DNA of 64,000 nucleotides from Gaertneriomyces semiglobifer (GCA_025558075.1 JAHLKF010000029.1:1-64000); one strand, 5' to 3'. Counted from the stretch's first letter, positions 11,701 through 23,300 are shown. The notes: a model not told the origin generated them from the letters alone. Translations and numbers: made by a program.

Positions 11701-12250
11701 CAAAGGTGAGATCGGTTCTGCACTTACATAAGCATATTATATTTATTCAATAAAGAGAGTATTAAACCAAACGAAACAATGAGGGTGAGAGTCGGGCGGG
11801 AATGTCCTGATGGGAAAATCCATTTTCTGAGGGCTTGCGCCAAATGACATTCCAGACGTTACGAAGCTTACCTAGTAATTGCTGCATTCTCAAACCTGTC
11901 GTATCAAGTCAAGGCATCCGTCCAGGTGTCAGTGAATTGGATGGAAGGCCTTTCAATCTTGACAGTGTGAATCCCATTTTCCCATCGCACATTTCATCTG
12001 ATTTAACGCGGTTAGCCATGCATGAGTTCAAGGGACAGGCGCAAGCCTCAAGTGCCAATCGCCTAATAGGTGTATGCGTGGGTACGTCAACGGGTGCCAG
12101 TGCTTGCTCCTGACCCTGCTGAATTCACGGATCTGCAGAACCTGATCGCAACGAGCATTCATATTCCCACAGCCACCACTTCGACCTCGGGGTCGAAATG
12201 CCGCTGGGAGTACAAGGATCAGTCGAAGGCCAAAGACTACATATACACCT
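8758..12250. other. Long region upstream of the H+-ATPase, no supportable gene
   Basis: About 3.5 kb with only short, low-complexity frames on either strand. The first 700 bp upstream of the PMA1 start are strongly strand-asymmetric: G-rich on plus and therefore pyrimidine-rich in PMA1 transcript sense, as often seen in promoters of highly expressed fungal genes. A TATA-like element (AATATAAAC in PMA1 sense) lies near 8974-8984. A (GTT)n run sits at about 9133-9150. From 9500 to 12250 I see nothing interpretable; it may be decayed repeat sequence. Confidence 0.45.
9329..9350 (+). promoter_or_regulatory. (GGGT)n G-quadruplex-type tract upstream of PMA1
   Basis: Five runs of at least three G are separated by single T residues (GGGTGGGTGGGTGGGTGGG, then further G). 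This is an ideal sequence for a parallel G-quadruplex. It lies about 570-590 bp upstream of the PMA1 start, on the strand opposite the coding strand. A regulatory role is inference. Confidence 0.55.
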
Positions 12251-12773
12251 ATGATTGCGTGGGCCAAGCACCTGAAGAAGGTGAAGGTGAACGCGCACTT
12301 AAACCAGCAAGCTGAACAAGTCATGGCGAAGAACATCAAGCGACTGGAAAACTATTTGTGAGTCTCACCGTCCAATCGTGTCTGACAGTTTTGAGCTGAC
12401 ATGAGAAAAACAGTGGATTGGAAAAGTCAGTTGATGGATTGAAGTACAGGCCACAAACTCAGCGTGACAGAGACACTGGCGAGGACTGGAAATTGAGAGC
12501 AGTCATTTGTTGATGATGAGTTGACCAACGTGTGTTTGTTTGTAGCCGTTCAATAGGAAAAGGCGTGAATTAGTGGAATTGGTGTAGTCAGCGAAATCAC
12601 GGACCGCATCGAGAACCTACAGAAGTCCCGCACGCGATAAGGGACGCAGGTGTCAATGCCAAAAGGCACAAGCGCCCGGATAACTACTGGCGACTGTTGG
12701 ACCTACTAGAGATGATGAAACAAACGAAAGATCCCGATCTGTATGGTGAGTCTCGAAAAGTATGAGAACGTGA

Positions 12774-12795
12774 ACCCCCCAAAGTTTTGGGGGGT
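12774..12795. repeat. 22-bp perfect palindrome with C6/G6 runs
   Basis: ACCCCCCAAA, a two-base spacer (GT), then TTTGGGGGGT: perfect 10-bp arms. It lies within the pseudogene, possibly inside a decayed intron. Confidence 0.85.
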
Positions 12796-13056
12796 GTGGT
12801 CAGATGTTCTGCGTGCGCCATACAGCGCAGGGAGTTACGGGCGACAGTTTTGTTTGCGCTGCCAGAGGAAGACAGATGGACCTGTTTGTTGAAGGTACCA
12901 GCGTTTGGACAGAGATCGCCGAGACGGTTTCCACCGCCAACGACGAATTGATGATCATCGACTTGTGCGTGTCGTCGATTGCAACGGATGCGCTGGCCGC
13001 CGCCCGGGCATTCCTGGACGGGACTTAATTGGAGACGCGGTTCCATTGCGTGTTCC

Positions 13057-13105
13057 CAGAAACCGCCACAACATTCTTGGGGGGAGAGTGTTGTGGCGGT
13101 TTCTG
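13057..13105. repeat. 17-bp perfect inverted repeat (hairpin)
   Basis: Arms CAGAAACCGCCACAACA (13057-13073) and TGTTGTGGCGGTTTCTG (13089-13105) are perfect complements around a 15-nt G-rich loop. It interrupts the coding-like sequence of the pseudogene directly after the frame ending DALAAARAFLDGT. Confidence 0.9.
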
Positions 13106-13476
13106 CCAGTGCTATGAAACCAGCGCACGACTGGGAAAAGATGGCTGACGACAATGGAACGCGCCATATGACGACTATTTGGAGAACATCATTCGGATCC
13201 CCAGCGAGCCCTACCAGCATAGTAAACAATCGCTGACATACTGGACTCGCCTTGCTTGTTCACCAGCTGGCGGGCATTAGCCTCTGCCGACACTCCTCTG
13301 AAGAAAAGGTCAATGATGGAGGCGGACCACCCCCAGCTTGTGCCGTGAAATCTCCGTGACGACTTCCCGATACATTTGCCCAAGAGTACCACATGCAAAT
13401 GCGGGGAGGTAAGCAATGAGTTCCTGGTCCGCCCTACCAAAGGAGACAGACCTGCTATCCTGAATGGCGACCGCGT

Positions 13477-15208
13477 ATGCCGAGCATACTTAGAGGGATC
13501 CCGCCTGAAGCAAGCAAGCACACGACGGAACCACGATTGCGCAGAATCTGGCGGCCATTCTACTCAATGTCCGCAAGGAATATCTCCTGCCCAAGCGTCG
13601 CAATCCTACATGGCTTCATGACCACCGGGAATGAGCTGGGAGCCCTGGCAGTCGACCAAGCTGGGTTTCTTGATCGTGTCAATGCTGGAATTATTCTATC
13701 CGACGCGGCTCAGTGGACAGGTTTTCGCACCATCTGCAGCATGATGTGGATGGTGTTCCTGAAGGCGGTGAACAAGGTTCCAAACCTTCCCACGAGTCTC
13801 CAGCGACATGCAGCAGAATGTGTCACGTACTTCAAGGCGAAAAAGGCCGTATTCTTGACGGCGTACAGCAAGAGACGCCTACAAATCCTGGATGAAGATA
13901 TCCTTCAGGAAACAAGAACCAAGGTAATCAACCAAGGTCGGCAGGTGGGTTACCAGGCGGTTCAACAGGGTATCGCCGAAGTCGAAAACGACTTGAACGT
14001 GGGGCACGAAGCTGAAGGCCAGGAGACTCAAGATCCCATTGAGCCGTGCACACCACCACGGAAGCGCCGAAAGTCGGAGGGCCACATTGAAATCCGAAAT
14101 GGCTCGGTCAGCTACCACATCTCTGATGTTCCATTCGATATGGCCACACCGAAAAAGCCCAAGCTGCGGCAACAAGATATAGCAGCCCTCAAGGATGTGG
14201 TAGCGATCGGCCTCTCCAATGTGCCTTCTGCGCTTGGCGCACCATCTATCCTTGGCCAAAAGGTGCGAGCAAACCAGGAAGAACAGCGGACCCTAGGTTC
14301 TCTGAAGAGATTTCCAGAAGCACTCAAGCTGCTTCAAGGTGCGTTGAAGCAGCAGGATATTGAGAAGTGGCCACAATGGTTGTGGTCATACCAGATCGGC
14401 GAAACCGCTTCCAAAGACGACATGTGCTTCAGTCGTGTGCTCTTGTACACAATGACCGAGTTTCATCGGAAGGCGACGGCATTGAGGCCACAGAATACCA
14501 CTCGCAAGTCCAATGAGCGAACAACATGGATTCGCTATGTTGTTCCTTTATTTGAAACTTTGGCGACCTGCACGGGCCTTGTGCAGTTTATGTGGGGGGG
14601 AATACCCAATGACGAGTAAACAGGAAACCATGCAAGCAGCAATGGACTTCCAGGGCCCTAGCGCCAAACTTGCAGATGGTCTGGGGATATGGGCATCATC
14701 CAGGGATGAGGTGATAGTGATGGAAGCGTCCAGCACTGAGCACACCGAAGATGTTCCACATTCCCTAGGCGACAGTGTCAAGCTCATCGAAGGGTCCATT
14801 CATGCACTCAAGGTGCAATTGGCCAATCACTAGGATGCTGCTTTTTCGACAGCTGCCAAACTCCAGGTCCTGGGTGTGCAATCGATATTGGACCGCATTA
14901 CATTGACCACCACGAGGTTGGCTTTTGACGGGCAAGGGTGGGAGCATATCGAGCCCCGAAGTGCGGAAATCCCAGCCATATGGGAGGACCGAGTAAAGCT
15001 GCTGCGAGTAGCAGAGCTAATGGCAACAGTGTACAATCTGTTGAGAGATCGTGAACGTGTGATGGAGGAGATACGCAATGAGGAAAACGGCTTAGCTGCT
15101 GTTGCGACGGATGAGACACTTCGTGCCCACCAAGAGCGTTCCCTGCTGCTCATGCAGCTCGATGATCAACAAGGATGCTCGCATGCCGATGATGGCGATG
15201 ATATTTGA
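13477..15208 (+). pseudogene. Uncharacterised gene-family member, broken by frameshift and stop
   Basis: An open frame 13477-14619 (380 aa) ends just after VQFMWGG, inside a run of seven G (14594-14600). With six G the frame would pass directly into the next one (EYPMTSKQETMQAAMDF), which runs to an in-frame TAG at 14831-14833. Beyond that stop the same frame continues (DAAFSTAAKLQVLG, then VQSILDRITLTTTRLA) to 15208. The conceptual product is therefore about 570 aa, with one frameshift and one nonsense codon. A basic patch (PPRKRRKSEG) could be a nuclear signal. The segment LADGLGIWASSRDEVIVMEASS (split here as LADGLGIWASS and RDEVIVMEASS) resembles the D...ExS layout of PD-(D/E)XK-like folds. 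I believe similar uncharacterised, lineage-expanded proteins exist in early-diverging fungi, but this is recollection. Function unknown. Confidence 0.6.
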
Positions 15209-16219
15209 GGACAATCGCTAGACGAGGCGTTTCTGCCCCGCCCAGTAACGTTGTAGATCCAACACCTATTACCTGATCCATGCGATCATAACCATATGAT
15301 GTTGATAGTGGAGGAATAATAAAATGTCCAACCCCCTGCCGTCTGCAGTCTGCATTCAGAATTCTGTTCCTTGTGTATCTTGCAAAGATGGAGCCTCGAG
15401 TGGAGCGGAGCGGTGCACCGCGCTCACGTCAGCCACCTCACGTCAGCGAAGTGGCCCAGTCACCGCCTGTCTGCGGGCGCGTTCGCACCTTGCGGGCGAA
15501 AAAGCCAGAAAGGCAGAGGATCAGACTTCAAATGAGGCAGGGCTGTTCACTCCCACAGGAGGGTGCGAGGACGGCCCACTACCGCCACTCGGCCCGCTTC
15601 CACCTTCAGAAAATTTAGGAGGAGCCACTCCTGCCCTACGTACTCCATGGTACTCTTGGTGGCATTTCTAAAAGACCTCCATTCCGGTGAGCGTCACGTC
15701 CAGGGCTTCGGAGACCTGACTATCGAACTCCCATCATACCAACCGTGGAAACGTCGGTGCTATCCAACGGAGAGGGCAGGCTTCGCAGGACGTTGAGGGT
15801 TGCCTCATTAACAAAGTGCAAGCAAACCTGAAGCAGGTGTGTAAAGTTCAGGTACGGCTTGAGTTATAAAGGCTTGGGATGAGCGGTTTCCACGAATGCA
15901 CTGAAGCCGTACTTGCTACCAACTCCGATGAACCGGTGCTGATGAGTCGGATCCTTAGAGGTCGCTAAGAAAGTGACGCCAATTCCTGTGGCGGGGTTGT
16001 AGTCCAAAAGCAAGCATGGGTGCCCGGATGCCACTTGCCGGCGTAGACGATTCCACCAACCTTTTGTCTCCTCGATTTCAAGGCAGAAACGCCCTTTTAT
16101 AGCTGCCGCACTGAAGAGCATTAAAAATACCAATCAATAAGATAATGTAACTATTTCCCACTTTGCAACGTCCTCGCGTTTGCAGGCAGGATTCGTAGTC
16201 GAAACGAAGTGTTTAAGCC
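15209..16219. other. Mostly non-coding region after the pseudogene
   Basis: A GC-rich stretch at 15400-15620 contains repeated CACGTCAGC and GCGGGCG words and only poor coding frames. The best candidate gene is the minus-strand frame listed separately at 15864-16121. Nothing else is supportable before the DUF1308 start. Confidence 0.4.
15864..16121 (-). CDS. Possible small protein or gene fragment, unknown
   Basis: An 85-aa frame whose central part reads like folded protein: SGHPCLLLDYNPATGIGVTF followed by LATSK and HRFIGVGSKYGFSAF. The start ATG is weakly placed and the N-terminus (MLFSAAAIKGRFCLEIEE) may be intronic or belong to a longer lost gene. No homologue is recognised. It could be a decayed fragment linked to the nearby pseudogene, although it lies on the opposite strand. 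Confidence 0.3.
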   Translation of the reverse strand: MLFSAAAIKGRFCLEIEETKGWWNRLRRQVASGHPCLLLDYNPATGIGVTFLATSKDPTHQHRFIGVGSKYGFSAFVETAHPKPL

Positions 16220-17722
16220 ATGGATACGCTAGATGTAGTGGGTGGTGACTCGGAGGAAAAGGAGTTAGATAGGGAGGAGGTTGTTGGAAAAGTGCGGACG
16301 CTATTTGCCAGAGCGTCAGCTCTTCTTGATAATGTGGATCGCCTGCTTGCATCACGTTCCATTCTTGAGGATAACAAGACTGTCAAATCTCGGTCGATAA
16401 AACCAGCAAAAGAACCCATAGAAGGACTGCGCAAGTTTAGAGCCGCTGTGAAGTCGGAGCACCGGTTCCTTGAGAAGGTATGACATGGTTAGTGTTGGTG
16501 TTGGTAAAAGTGTGGTCCCGTACTCAGCATCATCCAGGTTTTAGCAGAACCGGTCACCATCAAAAAGGCGCACGCATCGTGCTCGAACATTCCGTATTTA
16601 AATGCGGTTTATACTCTTGCACAAACCCTGCCAGGGGTCACGCACGTCTGGTACCGTCGTGCAGGTGCCCGAGTGGATGTCGTAGCAGATCATGGCCGAA
16701 GTTGGGTAAAGGTGAAAGCCTCCGCGCTGAAAGGAATGCAAAGTGAATTGGACGAGGAAGAATGGGATAGCAGTGACTCTGAGGACGATGTCCAAGATCA
16801 GGAGAGCAACATCTTCTCGCCGTTGCTGCCGATCTATAAACAGGCGAAGGAACTCTTGGATGCTGCCAACAAGTTTCCTGTGCATTATCAGCCACCGCAG
16901 GTCGTGATGGTGTTCTTGTGCCTCGAGGATGTGGATCAGCGGATTGTCGAGAGATTAAAAGAGATGGGCCTGGTGGTGAAAGGCATGGATGGGGGTGCGG
17001 ATCTGACAAATGGCGCCGCCAATGCGGAAGGTGCTGTCGAACCACTAACAGTGAAGAAAGGAATAGACCCTGATATATCTGCCACTATGAATTTGGATGT
17101 CACGACGCTTATCGTTCTTGTGACAGACATCACGCATCGACTATCCGACATACCTTCGGGAGTCATGGATATCGGATCACTCCGTTTACAAATGCGACAA
17201 GAGAATGCCCAACCACTACTCCCACTGCTACAGCAGCTCCTTTCGAATCGGACACTCGTCACCACTCACAGCGCCTGCACCAAATTCTTCGAGCTCTTAT
17301 GCCTATTAGGCGGAACATCAGAAAAGATCCGAGCTCGGTATCTAATTGAACCAGGCCCACTCAGTTGCGACCTCTTATCCCAACTCCCAGAGGCATCCGA
17401 GGACCCATCTATTCGACCTGGGCCGCTACCACTCGTAACGGTCATTCCCGACGCCCCATCGCCGCGGTTTCTTCCGTTACTCAATCCATCACATCCTGCC
17501 TACGACAAGTTTGAACGCCGTCACGTAGTAGTCTTTGGCACAGGCGACAATCTGAAAGCGTGCACAGTCACGGCAAACGCAAAGGTAGAACGCCAGTTAG
17601 AGGATGTCGGCATCAAGGGCTTGAGTGTGTGGGTACATGATCCACGAAGTTTGGTGGGCGTCCGAATAAACGATTGGAAGGAGCGCCCAGAAGTCTTTAA
17701 GGAAAAGACGTATTTCTTTTGA
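16220..17722 (+). CDS. DUF1308 / UPF0415 (C7orf25-like) protein
   Basis: Two exons, 16220-16477 and 16538-17722 (60-nt GT-AG intron, phase 0), encode 480 aa. The ATG sits in an ideal GCCATGG context. After the join the protein reads VLAEPVTIKKAHASCSNIPY, then VTHVWYRRAGARVDVVADHG. The C-terminal domain contains TLVTTHSACTKFFELLCLLG and ends with HVVVFGTGDNLKACTVTANA and an EDVGIKGLSVWVHDPRSL-type segment, which I recognise as the DUF1308 signature of C7orf25 homologues. An acidic linker (EEEWDSSDSEDDVQDQES) precedes the conserved core. The molecular function of this family is not established. Downstream lies a convergent methyltransferase gene. Confidence is high for a real gene and good for the family. 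Confidence 0.82.
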
Positions 17723-17874
17723 CCCCGGCGGCAAATGCATTGTGTATATAGTTAATGCCGAAGCTTTCGCCAGACGCACGCAAGGGGCGCTTAATAGTTT
17801 TGACAGGATGGCAGGAATGACTACCTATGATTGCTATGTATGCTAGGATAACTCTATTAACCTTGTGGAAGGCC

Positions 17875-18774
17875 TCATGCCTTGGGCTTTGCGATCATCC
17901 AAAATGTTGTGCCGAAATGAAACCGCTCCATCTCGATAATTTCCAGGCCGGCCTCATCCACAATTCGTTCAATATCCCGGTTCCACCAACAGCCCCACTT
18001 ATCAGCGTGTCCATGTGCCGTTTTATCCAATGCCTCGTTCAAAAACTGGTATTTCCCACTACACAACACAATGAACTTCTTTTAAACACCGTGAATGATG
18101 ATGACAAAAAACTAAGAAAAGTGCTTACCGGCCATGCTCCAGCAACAGCACCCGTCCATCCTTCTTACAACACCTCGCCATCTCCTTCAGCGCTTTCACC
18201 GGGCTCCCACACGAACACAATCCAAACGTATCAATCACCGTATCGAACTGCCCATCTTCCGCCGGTATATTCTCCGCATCATAAATATGGAAATGCGATG
18301 CCGGCAGTTCACGTAGGTAGTGTTTCATCCGCGCATACGCCTTCTTTAACATGGGTTCTGACACATCGCTGAGCGTGATTTCCTTGATGGATTTATTTGA
18401 AGCGTAGTATTCGAGGTTCCGACCGGTCCCGGCTGAGACTTCCAAAACGTTTCCGTAGGCCTGCTTGACTAGATCTCGCCGTCGGGTACCTAGACGCATG
18501 AGCCATTCGTCCCAGGAGATGCGGGCGTCGTACTCTGGAGCGAGAGCATCGAATACACCGTGCTTCACTTCTTGTTGAGATGGGTCAGATATTCCTGGTA
18601 GTAGCCGTTATTTGAGGCGTGCGCTATTAATGGAAGAGTATACTGGATCTCACACAAACCTGGTGGTGGTGCCGGAGCTTTGTATATTCTGTAAGCGTGG
18701 TATCCTGCATATGCACTGGCACCATATAAACCTACTGCTGCTGCTAGCAGCGGAAACCGTTTGATAGCCGCCAT
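17875..18774 (-). CDS. Oms1/METTL7-like mitochondrial methyltransferase
   Basis: Three exons (18774-18660, 18594-18129, 18058-17875; introns 65 and 70 nt) encode 254 aa. The N-terminus has one hydrophobic helix (FPLLAAAVGLYGASAYAGYH) suited to an inner-membrane anchor. The class I methyltransferase fold follows: YDARISWDEWLMRLGTRRRD, motif I VLEVSAGTGRN, then DTVIDTFGLCSCGSPVKALK and the LLLEHGRG motif. It ends with WGCWWNRDIERIVDEAGLEI, typical of the METTL7/Oms1 group. Oms1 is a yeast mitochondrial inner-membrane protein linked to respiratory-complex maintenance, and its substrate is not settled. Unspliced translation breaks at both introns, so the joins are well constrained. Assignment to Oms1 rather than another METTL7-like paralogue rests on the N-terminal anchor. 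Confidence 0.83.
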
Positions 18775-19256
18775 TATTTCCTGATCAACCCAATCCCTGT
18801 TGCCTTGTTAGTATGCTCAACTCTAATTTTTTGTCAAGTCCTGAACGAGGGGAAAATCAACGCGTACTACTAGCACCAGGTGCGCAAAACCGATGTTATA
18901 TTCAGACAGACTGGGAAATATTGAAGCTAGGGTATTCTACATCAGATCCACAAGCGTAACACCCTGTTCTTTCCAGTGAGCCCTTACTTGTTCCGTCCAC
19001 GGGCTAACCTGTAAGTGCCTTACAGGCACAGCGCGCAGAAGTCGTATGAAAACCCTTGTGCAAGATAGAAAGGATATAGCCCATCAATTCCTTCTGGAAC
19101 GCACAGTACATCAACTGCTGTCAGTCAACTAGTTCTTCCCGTGCATCTACGCCAGCTTCAGCTGGTTTTTTTTGAAAAGGTCTTCAAACTGCAAGCGGCA
19201 AGGACGTCCGTCGACTCGAATACCCATCGAAGAAAATTCCAACCACTCGCCACACA
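18775..19256. other. Intergenic, promoter side of the methyltransferase
   Basis: No coding structure is seen. This segment would contain the start region of the minus-strand methyltransferase gene and, towards 19256, a possible promoter for the tentative plus-strand gene. Confidence 0.35.
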
Positions 19257-19785
19257 ATGGGTTATACACCAAAACGTCGCCACTCAGTCGCCTATGGTGG
19301 CCGTGGTTTGCGTCGGTGGTCCAATTATCCTAATGGGGGCCAAGCTGTTCGTGATGTCCCATGTCCCATGTGTTTCCCGTCAGCCAGCTTGACGCCCATC
19401 CCAACGAGGAGCGACGAAGCATTGGCGGTACTCGGTCGTCTGCATGCACAAAAGGTGATATCGTTGGGCCGCAATTGCAAGTGAGCAAAACACTCTTAAA
19501 CGTTCGGAAACGCTTTCACGATGCTGCGTTGAGCGATCCAAGTATAGCGGCGTCGATGGCACCCATAAAGTGGTCGAGGGCATTCGTGGCGTTTTCTGGT
19601 TAACATCAATGACACACTCCCAGTGTCATCGGTCCACCGTGGCAAAGTGTGGGGGCATCCCAGCTATAATCGGGTTACGCCGCCCGCAGATCCGTCCAAA
19701 CGCCCATCCTGCCTCTCTATCCATACTTCCTGCTCTTCCGCCAGGCGCTTCCATTTTTACGAGTTTAAGTGACTTTGACTTTTGA
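19257..19785 (+). CDS. Tentative two-exon gene, unknown product
   Basis: Exon 1 (19257-19480) starts at ATG in an ACACAATGG context and exon 2 spans 19548-19785. A 67-nt intron (GCAA|GTGAGC to GTATAG) keeps the frame and has the usual size for this genome. The joined product is 153 aa: an Arg/Gly-rich N-terminus (MGYTPKRRHSVAYGGRGLRR), a CPMC motif and a middle segment SDEALAVLGRLHAQKVISLG. An alternative downstream frame (VSSVHRGKVWGHPSYN) also looks coding-like, so the 3' half may be spliced differently. No family is recognised. Confidence 0.38.
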
Positions 19786-20334
19786 ATCAGAGGTACATGC
19801 TGGAGATGGATCTTTGCCGCCTTTTTTGATGCCGGCCCGCTCATCGTTTGCACCGGACCTAAATGGAGGTGCCGGTCTGACTCAAGACGCTGTGCATTGA
19901 AGGAGTCGATGTGGCTAATGGCTCTTACAGCGTCCACTGGTGAGAGCGATGGCTAGTAGGAGTTCTTTCCCTTCAAGAAACGCTTTGGCGGCGGGAAGTG
20001 TTCCTTTCGCAACTTCGTGGGCGCGTAATCAGAAACTTTGAATTGGGACAACTGTCAGAAACTTGGAATGAGCGCAGTGTATTATTACTCTCCCTGTTAC
20101 CGGACCTGATAAAGGTTTAGATACCCCAACTGCATCTTTTTTGACCTATGTTGTTGAGCTTGAGATTAGAGTAGAAAAACGGCGTATGGACTTGTCTGTT
20201 GTTGTGATCTATGAACATTGTAGCGAGTTGAATTTTGGGTGCAAGGACGAATTCTGTTGTGCGGTGTATATATGATATATGGGTGAGTTCTTTTGCCTGG
20301 TTGTGCTGATGGTATTTATGGAAGAGCGTTGTTG
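19786..20334. other. Intergenic region upstream of the RhoGEF gene
   Basis: No gene is supportable. The stretch probably contains the RhoGEF promoter. An ATG at 20275 followed by a GTGAGT donor offers an alternative RhoGEF first exon. Confidence 0.35.
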
Positions 20335-23300
20335 ATGCTGATGTCCAGTGGTTTGGGTGGGTGCCCTATAGCAACTGGGCAACCTGGAGTGGCGGATAGT
20401 GGCGGGGGAGGAATAGCACCAACACCAACACCACCATCACATCAGGCTACCAACATCAATCCCAAACCCAATACTACCTCAGGTCTCAACGCCACCGCTA
20501 CTTCTGCAATTCAATGTCCGTTCAATCACCACCCTTCAACACCCGCCGCGCTTCACTTTCGACTACCAACATGCGACACACGTAACGTGCCGAAAGGACG
20601 GGTATATAAGACCGTCAAGTTACGATGTGAGGAACGCGGGCTGGACAAAGTGTTTGATGTGTTGAAGAATCTGGATGGGGAGGAGAGGGTGTGCGTAAAA
20701 CATTATGTGTGGTTGAATGAAGTGGGAAGAGGTGGTCGGTGGAGGGGCGTAGTGGAGGGATGGTTGAAGAGTAATAATAGCCAAAGCGGCCAGAGTGGAA
20801 AGGTGAAGGGAGGGAAAACTAGTGAGAGTCCTAAACCTGCGCCGGCGATTCCGACCACGACAAGTGTTGGTGGTGTTACCAAATCACGGAGAGCGGTTAG
20901 TGCAGGGGTTCCCGCTACCAGCACTACACCTTCCACCTTGGGAGGCGGTGTTGGGATACAGAAAACCATTCGGAAAGTGAGCGATTCAGCCATTCCTTCC
21001 ACCCCTTCTACAGCGATACATGGGAATGGTGTAATACGGGACGGTATGACGAGCACCTCAGCAGCGCCGGCTCTCAGGACCCGGATGTCATTCTCGAACG
21101 TCAAACGTGGAACTCATGCAGTCAGCAGCAGCAGTGGTATTAGCTCGAACGCTACCAGTTCTACCGCGAATGGTCCGACGCCGCTTTCTACTTCCCGTTC
21201 AAAATCTACTAAACCGGTCATCAAAGACAAGGATCATGATAAAGATGCGAACAGTGATACAGCAAGCGTCGCCTCTGACACGAGTGCAAGCACCCACACC
21301 ACCAGTAACACCTCTATTGGGAAAACTGGGACTCATGGCCGAATGACCTTGAGAGATCGCAGTGCACCAATTCCTCCAATGGGTACAGTAAAGGGAGCAA
21401 AGAGTGTACAGAGGATGAAAAGCGAAGGGTCCCTTCCTTCACATGAGCAGACGCAGAAAGGAGGAGATCGCGTCGCACCTATGGCCACCAATATTGGAAA
21501 CAGAGCAACAGGTGCTAGTCGTACGTCCTCGTCATCATCTTATGGAAGTGTGAGGTCGGCGGGAAAAGGCCGCGTTCAAAGCATCGCTGCGATATTTGAT
21601 GGAAGTGGTGGGTCGTCTTCCTCGTCGATGCAAAAGTCGGGCGGGGCACGGAAAGTTTCTGGTGCTGTCGAAGCGGATGTGCATGGCGAGAATGAAATGC
21701 TACGTGCTCGTGTTGCCGAGTTGGAGCATGAGATGCGTCGACGAGAGGAAGTAGGGCTAAATGCGGAAACCCGAGTGAGAGACTTGACACAGCAAGTGGA
21801 AGAGATGCAGCATGCCTATCAGATACAAGAAGCCGAGCTTGCTGAGACGATACTTCAAAGAGATGTGGTGGCGACGGTACGGGATGAGCTGATGCAGGAG
21901 GTACTAAGTTTGAAACGTCAAGTGGATGTTCTGAACACCAGCCGGGATAGTGACGCAACCACGCATACTCAACCCACACAGGAGGACATGACTTGTACCA
22001 TCGATGAGTTGGTGCGCAAGCTGGAAAGCGCGAAACTGGAAACCGATGCGATTAGAGAAGAGTTGGTGTCTGTTACTGCGAAACGCGATGGACTTGAGGT
22101 GACATGTCAGGAACTGGCGCGAGAATTGAAGAGAATGGAGAACCGAGAAACGGATGGTGTAAGGAAGGTTGAGGTGTTGGAGGCTGAGGTTGTGGAGTTG
22201 CGCAAATTGCTCAAGGAAAGCGAAAGTAGAGAGGGGGAGGTGACAAGGTTGCGAGAGCTTGTTCTGGAGTATGAGCAAAAAATAAAGACGCTAGAGGGAG
22301 ATAAGGTAGAGCTGCGTGCGGAGGGTCAATCATTGAGAAAGGAACTGGATGATGTACGAAGAGAGATGGAAGAGTGGGTCAGCCGTGGGGAACATGTCGT
22401 AAAGTTGGAAACGGAGTACCAGAACCTGAAGACTGAAAACGAACGGTTTGCGAAGGAATTGCAGGAGATAAAGGATGCTCATCTCGAAGCGACGAACCGC
22501 GGTGACACGTATCAAGCTAACAATGAGCGTCTGAGCCGGGAAATCGGAGAGTTGAAGAGTGCGAAAGAGAACGTGGACAATCGCTTGGAGACACTACTCG
22601 CTGATTATCAGAAGCTCAAGGAAGATATTGGCCAACTGCAGCAGAATCCGACATCCCATGAAGAAGATAAAGACTCACGGCAGGAGAAAGATGCAGAGAT
22701 CCATTCTCTGCAAAAACGGGTAGCTGAACTCAACCGTAACTTCCAAGACTCGCAGCACGAGATTACTTCATTACGTCGCTCCGAGGCGGCTGCCCTTCTG
22801 CGTCGCGATGAGCTCCTAAAAGCTCGCGACGAATTACATAAAGAACTCGATGACACCCGGTCACGAGTCGACCTGTTGGCGAAGCAACTCGCCCAGCGTC
22901 CTGTGAGGACGCTGGAACGCAAGAAAGCCCTGTCAATCGATACTAGGAGCGTGGTGAGCGATGATATCTCACAAACGAGTTCCGACTTGAAAAGCGGGGA
23001 AAGCCAAGGTGTCAAACCTGAGGAATGCATACAGTCACCGTCCAGTTACCGACCACCTCTGACGTTGTCCCGCGATGCGTGGGTTCTTCCTGAGATCGAG
23101 ACGCGTGGTGAAGATTCGTTGTTTGCTAGATTTGCGTCGCCTACCCAGACACCCACTGCTGACATTGAGGTGTCGACTGTACCCTTAAATACGACTGGCC
23201 ACGGCTCCGTGGCATCAGAAACCGCGGACGAGGAGAGTCTTTCGTACCCTGTCAGTCCACGACCCATTCGCCACGGTATCCGATCAATGGCATCCACACC

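Larger units (their letters stand above)
12251..13476 (+). pseudogene. Degenerate 5' part of an uncharacterised gene
   Basis: Coding-like pieces in changing plus-strand frames sit just upstream of the 13477-15208 remnant. Examples are a piece from 12251 (MIAWAKHLKKVKVNAHLNQQ), a possible GTGAGT...AAACAG intron near 12360-12414, a piece ending DNYWRLLDLLEMMKQTKDPD near 12690-12745, a piece at 12804-13027 (LMIIDLCVSSIATDALAAAR), and DDYLENIIRIPSEPYQHSKQ at about 13171-13230. Stops and frame changes separate them, so no intact model can be drawn. They look like exons of one ancestral gene continuous with the downstream remnant. That link is inferred from order, orientation and spacing. No domain was recognised. 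Confidence 0.45.
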
